Notes under the pieces: model-generated
Told to the model about the DNA's origin: nothing
Database searches by the model: none
The model's input: the letters and a program-made list of their open reading frames with translations, nothing else
In this document: in pieces, positions 1 to 5,582 of the stretch
Layout of the letters: each line of letters opens with the position of its first letter
Position numbering within the stretch: the first letter of the stretch is position 1
Position numbers and translations under genes: made by a program
Assembly (NCBI GenBank): GCA_039820585.1
Contig: JBCBPV010000117.1
Coordinates: 1 to 6,536, forward strand
Direction of reading: 5' to 3'
DNA length: 6,536 nucleotides
DNA from: JBCBGF01 sp039820585
Lineage (GTDB): Bacteria > Pseudomonadota > Alphaproteobacteria > Rhodobacterales > Rhodobacteraceae

Positions 1-185
1 GAGAAAGGATCAAACGAAAGACCATCGAAACCCGGCGCTTGCTTCACCGCAAATCCGCCGCATAATCACAAAAACCAGATGCGCCAGATCCTCTCTTAGC
101 TCAGGCGGCCATCTGTCCCAAAAACCCTGACGTCACACAGTTGCGGGAAGACGGGAAGCAGTCGGTCTAGGCTGCTACCAAAGCT
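1..185. other. Left-edge stretch with no confident gene
   Basis: This is the DNA downstream of the leftward operon. On the plus strand a short open frame enters from outside the window and stops with TAA at 63-65; its last 20 residues are rich in Arg and Lys. It could be the C-terminus of a convergent gene, but it is too short to identify. The rest (66-185) has no reading frame of note, no clear terminator hairpin and no RNA gene that I can see. It is more AT-rich than the right half of the window. Confidence 0.4.
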
Positions 186-1340
186 TCAAAGAAACAGGAA
201 CTCATCGTCGTGCATGGATCCATAGTCGGTCGCCTCTGTTTGGAAGCGACTTGTGTCGACTAGAGGTTCCGGAATGTTCGACGCAGGCGGTGAGAGCGCT
301 TCCATAAGGTCCAAACCGTCGAAGCTTGCCGCGTCGTTAGAGGTCGGAGCAGCGGGTGTTTCGACGAAATCAAACGCGTCCGCGGGCTCACCGAAGTCGA
401 ACTCAAAAGCCTGGTCACTTTCGCCGTCGTCGATTCCAAAGTGAAGACTGTCTTCGGCGCGAATTGCTACGCTTGGGGAGCCGAGTGAAAGGGTCTCCTC
501 GCGTTCGGTCGGTTGCGTTCCCGTAGTGTCGAATTGGCTGTTTGGTGGCGCATATGCTGTTTCAATCCACTCGTCGACATCTTCGGTCGACTCCAGGCTG
601 ATGTCGTTCAGTTGTCCAAACGCCAGAATCTCGGTTTCGTCATGCCGGGTCTCTGGCACATCATCCGCGAACGCGAGGCCAAAACTCAGGTCGCTCGTCG
701 GCTGGATGGGGAGGTCTTCGTCATTCGCTGGATCATTTGGCACTAGAAAGGCGTCAACCTGATCCGGAACTGGCGGGTCTGGCATCGGCGCAAAAACGGT
801 CGGTGTCGGCGCCGCGGGCGGATCGGGCAGGATCGGTTCCGGTGGGACGTAGTACGGGGTGTCATCAGGCCATGGGCTGAGCGGCGAGGGATCCGACACA
901 GGGACTTCTGCCCAAACCAACGACTGCCCTTGCTGATCGCCCGCGAACAAATCGCCGAAAACGCCAGGGTGGCCAGTGGCTTCATAGAAATCTTGTACAA
1001 GCTCTACGCAGGCCTCGGTGAAAACGCTGTAGTTGAACGTTTCGTTTTCTAGGCCGCGGGCTGTCGCCAACAGGTCGTCGTATTGAGCGCTTGTAATCGG
1101 TACCGAGGCAGAGACGACCGTGTTTTCCGCAATGGCGGCCAGATGAGAGGCGCTCTCATCCCTGTAGATTCCATCGTCGGGTTCAAATGGGAGGATCTGA
1201 GGCAATGCCAGTTGCGGGACTTCTAACCGGATGTTGGCCCCAATCGTGTATTGGTGTTCTCCGTCCTGGTAGAAGGACACATTGGCATGGCCAACTTTGC
1301 TGCCATCATAGACGTTGACCCAAAGCTCCCGCTCGCTCAT
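186..1340 (-). CDS. Hypothetical protein: putative permuted papain-like (NlpC/P60/LRAT-type) domain with long acidic tail
   Basis: A 384-residue protein with no family I can name. Residues 1-150 look like a globular domain: GHANV around His18, then a VPITSAQYDDLL segment (80-91), then NYSVFTEACVELVQDFY (103-119) with Cys111. The order His, then 'T-x-x-Q-Y', then 'Y-x-x-x-T-x-x-C-x-x-x-V' resembles circularly permuted papain-fold hydrolases (YiiX/LRAT-like; many bacterial effector amidases share it). In those, the first His and later Cys are catalytic; the usual Asn before Cys is Ala here. Residues 150-215 are Pro-rich. Residues 216-384 are strongly acidic and low-complexity, with FG spaced along them (220, 241, 301, 316), ending DDEFLFL. 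There is no signal peptide. The start overlaps the upstream gene's stop by 4 nt (ATGA), so translation is probably coupled. It is the last gene of the luxR operon. The reading frame is sure; the fold is inference. Confidence 0.85.
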   Translation of the reverse strand: MSERELWVNVYDGSKVGHANVSFYQDGEHQYTIGANIRLEVPQLALPQILPFEPDDGIYRDESASHLAAIAENTVVSASVPITSAQYDDLLATARGLENETFNYSVFTEACVELVQDFYEATGHPGVFGDLFAGDQQGQSLVWAEVPVSDPSPLSPWPDDTPYYVPPEPILPDPPAAPTPTVFAPMPDPPVPDQVDAFLVPNDPANDEDLPIQPTSDLSFGLAFADDVPETRHDETEILAFGQLNDISLESTEDVDEWIETAYAPPNSQFDTTGTQPTEREETLSLGSPSVAIRAEDSLHFGIDDGESDQAFEFDFGEPADAFDFVETPAAPTSNDAASFDGLDLMEALSPPASNIPEPLVDTSRFQTEATDYGSMHDDEFLFL

Positions 1341-1894
1341 TTCGGCGTTCCCTCAATGGTTGAGACGGTGAAATCCGGGCAGACGATGGAGGTCACGGCG
1401 ATTTCCGAACCTGAGGTGATACGGTTCAGATCGGCTGCAAGGCTGTCGTAACCGCCCGTTTCTTGAAGCAACCAATCAGGCGGGTTGGCAAACAATGCAT
1501 CCGATACCACAGGCGCCCCATAAAAAATGGCGAACACAGTGAAGTCGGTGGCATCGGGCGACAGGCCGTCGCGCGGCACCAGCACAAGGGCCTGCAGGTT
1601 TCGTCGCGGGTCGGAATGGGCAGCGGCAATGTCAGAGTCACACGTCGGCGCCCAAGTCTCACTCAGATCTGGGACGCTAATGTCGACCTTGGCCGAAGCG
1701 AATTCTGGGCGCGCAATTTCGCCAATTTGGTCATGGCTCATGGCGCGTTGATAAATCTCGGAGAACGCCCTCGTGAGATCGCGGTGGGCTTGGTCCGTGC
1801 GCTGATCACTTGCAAGAGTTGACGCGGCGACCGCAGCGATGGCAGCGGCGCCGAGCGCTGAGCCTAGAAACACGTGCCATTTGCCGGGCGTCAT
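1337..1894 (-). CDS. Hypothetical secreted or membrane-anchored protein, 185 aa
   Basis: I do not recognise a family. The start at 1894 is chosen because GGAGAGAG lies just upstream in the 13-nt gap after luxR, and because it places a hydrophobic Ala-rich segment (residues 8-28) directly behind MTPGKW. That segment looks like a Sec signal peptide with possible cleavage after TLA (residue 28), or an N-terminal anchor. The mature part (about 157 residues) is soluble-looking and mixed alpha/beta, with only two cysteines (85 and 172), which could form a disulphide in the periplasm. A longer in-frame start at 2074 would lie inside luxR and has no reason to be used. The stop overlaps the start of the downstream 384-residue protein, so the two are probably made in fixed ratio. 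Its position suggests a partner or protective protein for that product. This is inference only. Confidence 0.85.
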   Translation of the reverse strand: MTPGKWHVFLGSALGAAAIAAVAASTLASDQRTDQAHRDLTRAFSEIYQRAMSHDQIGEIARPEFASAKVDISVPDLSETWAPTCDSDIAAAHSDPRRNLQALVLVPRDGLSPDATDFTVFAIFYGAPVVSDALFANPPDWLLQETGGYDSLAADLNRITSGSEIAVTSIVCPDFTVSTIEGTPK

Positions 1895-1897
1895 CTT

Positions 1898-1905
1898 CTC
1901 TCTCC
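1898..1905 (-). promoter_or_regulatory. Ribosome binding site of the 185-aa protein
   Basis: GGAGAGAG on the minus strand lies within the short luxR intergenic gap, 3 nt from the ATG at 1894 counting the whole purine run (7 nt from its GGAG core). It decides the start in favour of 1894 over the in-frame upstream start at 2074. Confidence 0.7.
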
Positions 1906-1907
1906 AG

Positions 1908-2663
1908 CTACTTGAATATCTGCCCTTGGATTGTCGCACGAACAACCGCTTGTAGTGTGTTGCCCACACCAAGCCGGTCCCGCGCCTCGTACATGTGTTT
2001 GACCACGGTGCTGCGATGAATGCCAAGGATCTCGGATATATCTTCGATGGTTTTGCCTTCGCCGGCCCATTCAAGCACTTCGCGTTGACGTGCGCTCAGC
2101 TCTTCATCCGCGGGACAGCGGGGCAGGGCGCGCGCACATGTGTCGAACGCGGTCAATGACGATACGATTTTGTCGCCGTGGTCTTGCCAAACCAGGTCGA
2201 CCTTTTGCTGAGAGACCTTGGCCTCGGCACAAAGCCCGAAGCCGCTTACAAGAGATGTACCTGGTTTGCGAAGGCTGACGGTGTAGCCGCTCAGGATACC
2301 CAGCGCGCGGGTGCGTTCGTGAACGTCTCGCTGCGCCGCCGTCAGTTGGCCGCGCGACATCAAACGGCGGGTGAGGCCCCAGCTCATCGCGCCTTGGCTG
2401 TCGATGGCCCATTGTGTTGTGACGTCTGACAGAAAAGCGCGGTTGTCGACGAAATAGTCGTCGAAGTCGGACCCGTAACTTGATTTGATCACTGCGTCGC
2501 GTTTGGTGAGTTCGCCGTTTGCGGGGCGTCTTTGCGAGCATCCGTAAAAGACGCGATCAAACCCAAATGGTTCTAAATCCGAATGAAGCTGCGACCAGAG
2601 GACCGAAATGTCACGTGTTGCAAGATACGGCTCCAGGGTCGCAGACGTTGTACGTTGCTGCAT
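1908..2663 (-). CDS. LuxR-family transcriptional regulator (autoinducer-binding + HTH)
   Basis: A 251-residue protein, the usual length for quorum-sensing LuxR/TraR regulators. Residues about 20-175 match the autoinducer-binding domain, and 188-250 are a typical C-terminal LuxR helix-turn-helix: LSARQREVLEWAGEGKTIED, then ILGIHRSTVVKHM and RLGV. Aligned by spacing to TraR, the ligand-contact residues Asp70 and Trp85 are kept (Asp80, Trp95), but Trp57 and Tyr61 become Phe67 and Phe71, and Pro71 becomes Val81. In the HTH, Leu182 and Gly188 are kept (Leu197, Gly203), while Glu178 is Gln193. The ligand may therefore differ from a standard acyl-homoserine lactone. The start at 2663 has AGGGGG at 2671-2676 (minus strand). 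It is the first gene of a three-gene operon and probably controls it. No luxI-type synthase is in the window. Confidence 0.93.
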   Translation of the reverse strand: MQQRTTSATLEPYLATRDISVLWSQLHSDLEPFGFDRVFYGCSQRRPANGELTKRDAVIKSSYGSDFDDYFVDNRAFLSDVTTQWAIDSQGAMSWGLTRRLMSRGQLTAAQRDVHERTRALGILSGYTVSLRKPGTSLVSGFGLCAEAKVSQQKVDLVWQDHGDKIVSSLTAFDTCARALPRCPADEELSARQREVLEWAGEGKTIEDISEILGIHRSTVVKHMYEARDRLGVGNTLQAVVRATIQGQIFK

Positions 2664-2699
2664 GGCGCGTCCCCCTAATGCTGACGCGACCCCCTGTCG

Positions 2700-2719
2700 C
2701 TACTTTGCATGCAAACCAG
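2700..2719. promoter_or_regulatory. 20-bp dyad upstream of luxR, candidate lux/tra-box-like operator
   Basis: A perfect 12-bp palindrome, TTTGCATGCAAA (2704-2715), is flanked symmetrically by CT at 2700-2701 and AG at 2718-2719. The result is a 20-bp dyad in which 16 positions obey the symmetry. Length and layout match the 18-20 bp operators of LuxR/TraR proteins, though the half-site sequence is not the classic one. It ends 40 nt before the luxR start codon, a plausible distance for binding at or near the promoter. I see no convincing -35/-10 pair. The role as operator is inference. Confidence 0.4.
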
Positions 2720-2802
2720 TGAGAGATGATCGTAAAACTGGCTCGCGGCTTTGGGTGGCGGGAAGTGACTTGTTTTGCTTGAGAGCGTGGCAGTAACTCG
2801 CC

Positions 2803-2833
2803 GAAAAGGGCCCGCCCGGACGATCCCGGGCGG
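2803..2833 (-). terminator. Rho-independent terminator after the DUF736 gene
   Basis: An 8-bp GC stem (CCGCCCGG at 2812-2819 pairing with CCGGGCGG at 2826-2833) with a 6-nt loop. On the minus strand it is followed by GCCC and then four T. It begins 12 nt after the DUF736 stop codon. The T run is short, so termination may be partial. It separates the backbone transcript from the luxR operon that starts beyond it. Confidence 0.6.
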
Positions 2834-2845
2834 AGCAGAGGTGGC

Positions 2846-3184
2846 CTAGTCCGCGTTGCGGCGGCCATTGGGCCGCGACCAGATGAGGCTGTAGGTTTCC
2901 TCGCCGCCTTCGATCATCGTGTCGTCGAAGAGGTTGGCGTAGATAGGCGCCGTAAAGCTCGGGTCATCGAGTTTGAGGCTGAGGTACTCGCGGTTCTCGG
3001 CCGAGCTTTTGGACCAGGCGGCCCCGATTTCGGCCCGACCGACGAAGACCCGGTGCGACGGTGCGTTCTGAGACGATGCGCTGTCCTCGGGAACGATGCG
3101 GACGCCTTTCGCTTGGACGCTGAGGGTTACGATTTCTCCGACGAACTCGCTGCCGGTCTTCTTGAAGGTTCCGATGCTAGCCAT
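2846..3184 (-). CDS. DUF736 family protein
   Basis: A 112-residue protein that begins MASIGTFKKTGSEFVGEI, continues with a predicted beta-rich core, and has YLSLKLDDPSFTAPIYANLF at about 71-90. This is the signature of the DUF736 family, small proteins of about 100-120 residues found very often on plasmids and conjugative elements of Alphaproteobacteria. Their biochemical role is not established. The start at 3184 is chosen because AAGGAGAA lies close upstream and the MASIGTF start is the family norm; an in-frame extension to 3274 runs into the conserved leader DNA. The gene has its own terminator 12 nt downstream and carries the shared leader element upstream, so it is probably a single-gene transcript of the element backbone. 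Confidence 0.95.
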   Translation of the reverse strand: MASIGTFKKTGSEFVGEIVTLSVQAKGVRIVPEDSASSQNAPSHRVFVGRAEIGAAWSKSSAENREYLSLKLDDPSFTAPIYANLFDDTMIEGGEETYSLIWSRPNGRRNAD

Positions 3185-3189
3185 GTCAT

Positions 3190-3197
3190 TTCTCCTT
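3190..3197 (-). promoter_or_regulatory. Ribosome binding site of the DUF736 gene
   Basis: AAGGAGAA on the minus strand, a few bases before the ATG at 3184. It is a near-perfect Shine-Dalgarno match and fixes the start. Confidence 0.8.
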
Positions 3198-3221
3198 TTG
3201 GCTTGTCCGAGCCCGCGCCCG

Positions 3222-3325
3222 TCGCGGCCTCGATGGCGATCGTCAGGACCGGGGCGATCCGCCGACGCAGCCACTGTGGCCCGCAGCGCCAGCGGAGGAC
3301 GGCAAGGCCGGTCTTTCTTGTTCCG
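3222..3325 (-). promoter_or_regulatory. Conserved leader/promoter element, copy A (ahead of DUF736)
   Basis: This stretch shares a collinear series of blocks with 5389-5509. On the plus strand the blocks are TCGCGGCCT (3222-3230), GGACCGGGGCG (3246-3256), AGCGGAGGACGGC (3291-3303), CGGTCT (3309-3314) and TGTTCCG (3319-3325). The second and third blocks start 45 nt apart in both copies, while other spacings differ. Each copy sits between about 35 and 155 nt upstream of a backbone gene, in the same orientation. It may be a promoter, operator array or structured mRNA leader; I see no standard -35/-10 pair that decides between these. Confidence 0.55.
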
Positions 3326-3858
3326 CGAGGAATGGCGGACCCGAGACTTTTCGGGGACGCCAGGGGAAGAAAGTCTGGGCAGGCCGTTGCGGTCAAGGCG
3401 ATCGAGGCGTGAGCCGATCCCGGTCAGATCAGCCGCTGAGAGGCCCGCAAGGGACGCGTGGCGTCATGCCATGGGAGAGGGAATGACAGGCTACCTTTGG
3501 ACCGCGCAAGACCCCGGCAGCAGATGTCGTGCAAAGACAGGTTTTAGCGTGCAGGCGGAAACGGTGCATGTCCCGTACGTGCTTCGGTACTCCGGGATTG
3601 CCCCCTCTCGCCGTGTCTGTGTTTGTCTGCCGTGATGTTCGGTCTGCCGGCGATCCAGGTGCATGCGCTACCGGGGCCATGCGCTACCGGGGCCATGCGC
3701 CACAACGTGAGTCTCAGTGATCTGGCTTTGCTTAGCCGGTCCCGCCCAGCCGCAACGCTGCGGTGACGGCGAGGATCGAGACCTGTTGCAGCAATCGGTT
3801 GCGGCGCACGCTGACCACGTCACTGACGGCACGCTGCTGCGTAGACTTCAACGGGCGT
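3326..3858. other. Gene-free stretch between the membrane protein and the DUF736 leader
   Basis: About 530 nt in which no frame on either strand has both a ribosome binding site and protein-like composition. It holds a small hairpin (CCCGA 3340-3344 with TCGGG 3351-3355), a 16-bp tandem repeat (3662-3700), and an imperfect hairpin, CCGCA/TGCGG at 3750-3763, that lacks a T tract. It may be remnant DNA, the far 5' part of the DUF736 promoter region, or a site of past rearrangement. Confidence 0.5.
3662..3700. repeat. 16-bp direct tandem repeat, about 2.4 copies
   Basis: The unit CATGCGCTACCGGGGC occurs at 3662-3677 and exactly again at 3678-3693, followed by a partial third copy (CATGCGC, 3694-3700). 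It lies in non-coding DNA. It could be replication slippage, a binding-site array or the trace of a recombination event. Confidence 0.85.
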
Positions 3859-4311
3859 TCAGCGTTCGTCGTAAGACCTTTGCGGATGCGGGTCGGACAT
3901 GGCGTTGACCTCGGACCAGCCCGACACCCGTGCCCAAGCGGTCCCGCCAACGACCAGCGCCCCCAGCCAGGACAGGAGGGTGATGGTCGCAGCGCCCGCG
4001 TTGCCGAATTCGGCAAGACCCTTTGCCGCATGAAACCCGGCAATCCCGGCAGGGATCGCGTAGATCAGGCCGATTGCAAGTTTGATGGGGATGGAGCGGA
4101 TGCGGTCGAAGGCGAATTCCCCAAGAGCGGCGGTGAAACCGCCGATGAACAGACCCGCAATGATCGACAGGAAGACGCCTTGGCCGGTCTCATACAGGTA
4201 CATGCCGGATGTCAGCCCGATGGCGAAGGGCAGGGCGTATACAGCCAGATTGAACAGGATCCAGCAGAGGGCACCGAGGCCGAACAGCGTGAAGAGCGTG
4301 GATACAAGCAT
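3859..4311 (-). CDS. Hypothetical small integral membrane protein, 150 aa
   Basis: Mostly hydrophobic, with about four to five membrane segments: roughly residues 3-36 (long enough for two passes, with NLAVYALPFAIG inside), 46-66, 76-98 and 107-127. Charged stretches lie between them (FDRIRS near 68-73), and a short polar C-terminal tail ends in SYDER. The start at 4311 is chosen for the AAAGGAG sequence just upstream (4318-4324); a longer in-frame start at 4374 adds a Cys/Arg-rich piece without a ribosome site. It lies 117 nt after the DUF2493 gene, across a strong terminator, so it may have its own promoter. I do not recognise a named family. Its place between DUF2493 and DUF736 suggests a mobile-element accessory role in the inner membrane. 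This is inference. Confidence 0.85.
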   Translation of the reverse strand: MLVSTLFTLFGLGALCWILFNLAVYALPFAIGLTSGMYLYETGQGVFLSIIAGLFIGGFTAALGEFAFDRIRSIPIKLAIGLIYAIPAGIAGFHAAKGLAEFGNAGAATITLLSWLGALVVGGTAWARVSGWSEVNAMSDPHPQRSYDER

Positions 4312-4317
4312 AAGGCA

Positions 4318-4324
4318 CTCCTTT
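4318..4324 (-). promoter_or_regulatory. Ribosome binding site of the membrane protein gene
   Basis: AAAGGAG on the minus strand lies 6 nt before the ATG at 4311. It supports this start over the upstream in-frame ATG at 4374. Confidence 0.7.
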
Positions 4325-4379
4325 CGAGAACAAGGATCGCGCCGCCACCTCCTCCATTGGCACGGGCAGATCATAGCAG

Positions 4380-4412
4380 AAAACAGCCCGCCCGGGAGGG
4401 CCCGGGGCGGGC
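4380..4412 (-). terminator. Strong rho-independent terminator after the DUF2493 gene
   Basis: A GC stem of about 11 bp (GCCCGCCCGGG, 4386-4396, pairing with CCCGGGGCGGGC, 4401-4412, with one bulged base) around a 4-nt loop. On the minus strand it is followed by TG and then TTTT. It starts 16 nt past the DUF2493 stop. A TATGAT sequence immediately beyond it on the minus strand could be a -10 box for the next gene, but no good -35 accompanies it. Confidence 0.75.
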
Positions 4413-4428
4413 ATCGGCGGAAATCCGG

Positions 4429-5355
4429 TCATGCCGCTGATACGCATTTCGGACGGAAGTCGAAGAGTGGGATGCCCATGGTGCGAGCCTTGTCGGCAAG
4501 ATTTTCGGTGATGCCGGAGCCCGGGAAGACGATGATTCCGATGGGCAGGGTGTCGAGTAGCTGGTGGTTGCGCTTGAAGGGGGCCGACTTGCCGTGCCGC
4601 GTCCAGTCCGGCTTGAAGACGATCTGCGCCACGCTGCGATTGTCGGCCCATGCGGCGGCGATGCGTTCGGCCCCGCGCGGGGCGCCGCCATGCAACAGAA
4701 CCATGTCCGCATGTTTCGCGTGGACGCGGTCGAGGGCTGCCCAGATGGCTGTGTGATCATTGCAATCCAGCCCGCCGGTGAAGGCGATTTTCGTGCCCTG
4801 CGGCAGGAGTGGCTCCAGATCGGCCCGGCGCTTTGCTGCGAGATGGTCGCGGCTGTCGATCAAGGACGCTGTCAGGGTACGGCGGTTCACATGGCTGCCT
4901 GCGCGCGGGTGCCAGGTTTGGCCAAGATGGGTCTCGAAAAGCTCGGCGGCGAGATCGCGCATGGCCTCAAAGGCATTGCGGCGTTCGATCAGCGTGATGC
5001 CTTCGGCAATAAGGGTCTCGAGTTCGACCGACCGGACTTCGGACCCGTCCTGCTCGCGTTGCGACCGCTTCTGCGCTTGTTCGTTGCTGTCGAGCTCACG
5101 GTTTGTCCGTGTCGATGTGCGGTGGAACAGGTTGGCCATGGACCAGAGCAGGTCTTCGAGGTCGGGTTCCAGCCGCGTGCCAGACAGGATCGAGACGAGC
5201 GCGTCGAAGATATCAGCAATGGCAGTGCGAATGGCGTCGGGCTCTGGCAAGGGGCGGGGATCAGGCTCGTCAGTGAAAGGGCGCCAGCCGTAAAGCTGCA
5301 GTTCCTCGAGCACGACGGCGGTGGAGGATCGGGTGTGAAGATGGGTCTCGGTCAT
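4429..5355 (-). CDS. DUF2493 domain protein (SLOG-superfamily, YspA-like)
   Basis: A 308-residue protein. Residues 1-150 are largely helical and polar: an Arg/Glu/Gln-rich, probably flexible stretch at 80-110 and a helix near 110-145. Residues about 187-300 are a DUF2493 domain, with KIAFTGGLDCNDHTAIWAAL at 189-208, LLHGGAPRGAERIAAAW at 220-236, FKPDW at 247-251 and the later GIIVFPGSG at 273-281. These glycine-rich strand-loop motifs are those of the SLOG/Rossmann-like superfamily (related to YpsA, DprA and lysine decarboxylase-like proteins), which is thought to bind nucleotides or nucleotide-derived ligands. The substrate is unknown. The long N-terminal extension is the form seen on alphaproteobacterial mobile elements. 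GGAG lies 8 nt before the ATG at 5355. A hairpin terminator follows. Confidence 0.93.
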   Translation of the reverse strand: MTETHLHTRSSTAVVLEELQLYGWRPFTDEPDPRPLPEPDAIRTAIADIFDALVSILSGTRLEPDLEDLLWSMANLFHRTSTRTNRELDSNEQAQKRSQREQDGSEVRSVELETLIAEGITLIERRNAFEAMRDLAAELFETHLGQTWHPRAGSHVNRRTLTASLIDSRDHLAAKRRADLEPLLPQGTKIAFTGGLDCNDHTAIWAALDRVHAKHADMVLLHGGAPRGAERIAAAWADNRSVAQIVFKPDWTRHGKSAPFKRNHQLLDTLPIGIIVFPGSGITENLADKARTMGIPLFDFRPKCVSAA

Positions 5356-5388
5356 GATGTCGTCTCCGGTTGTCGAAGACCGCGCTTC

Positions 5389-5509
5389 TCGCGGCCTTTC
5401 CGGGCAACGGAAAAGCCGGGACCGGGCGGGTCTGCACCGCCGCGCATGCGGCGGCCGAAGCGGAGCGGAGGACGGCTTGCCGTTGAGGGCCCGTTCGGTC
5501 TCTGCTCCG
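5389..5509 (-). promoter_or_regulatory. Conserved leader/promoter element, copy B (ahead of DUF2493)
   Basis: The matching blocks on the plus strand are TCGCGGCCT (5389-5397), GGACCGGGCG (5419-5428), AGCGGAGGACGGC (5464-5476), CGGTCT (5496-5501) and TGCTCCG (5503-5509). They come in the same order as in copy A at 3222-3325. The DNA is rich in potential hairpins: CCGCGAGAAGCGCGG next to the start-proximal end, and an inverted repeat at 5437-5454. It fills most of the 227-nt gap between the Toprim stop and the DUF2493 start. It may be a promoter or an mRNA leader. Confidence 0.55.
5437..5454. repeat. Perfect hairpin in leader copy B
   Basis: CCGCCGC (5437-5443) and GCGGCGG (5448-5454) around a GCAT loop, a perfect 7-bp stem. 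There is no T tract, so it is unlikely to be a terminator. It sits between the second and third shared leader blocks. Copy A has no equally strong stem at that place. Confidence 0.6.
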
Positions 5510-5582
5510 TTTTGCCCGCTCTCGGAAGGCCGGAAGGCGTGGCTCTGATCGCGGATGCGCTGACCCGGGCCGTCGCGCAGGA

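Noticed and set aside
3..65. Plus-strand open frame ending in TAA with an Arg/Lys-rich tail at the left edge, possibly a transposase or other gene end
   Set aside because: Only 20 residues are visible and they match no family I can name; it may be chance.
1895..2074. 60-residue N-terminal extension of the 185-aa protein
   Set aside because: It overlaps the luxR coding region in another frame; the ATG at 1894 has a proper ribosome site and begins a signal-like segment.
3127..3396. Minus-strand open frame across the DUF736 leader and start
   Set aside because: It overlaps the DUF736 start and ribosome site in another frame, and its sequence follows the conserved leader DNA; no ribosome site of its own.
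3572..3596. Possible hairpin CCCGTAC/GTAC..GGG
   Set aside because: Short stem with a 3-nt bulge and no T tract; not distinguishable from chance.
3429..3680. Minus-strand 83-codon frame in the gene-free stretch
   Set aside because: No ribosome site, composition not protein-like, and it runs into the tandem repeat.
3732..3858. Minus-strand frame just after the membrane protein, ending in a hydrophobic-looking 27-residue piece
   Set aside because: It continues upstream only as a shadow of the membrane protein gene; no ATG or ribosome site, only a GTG possibility.
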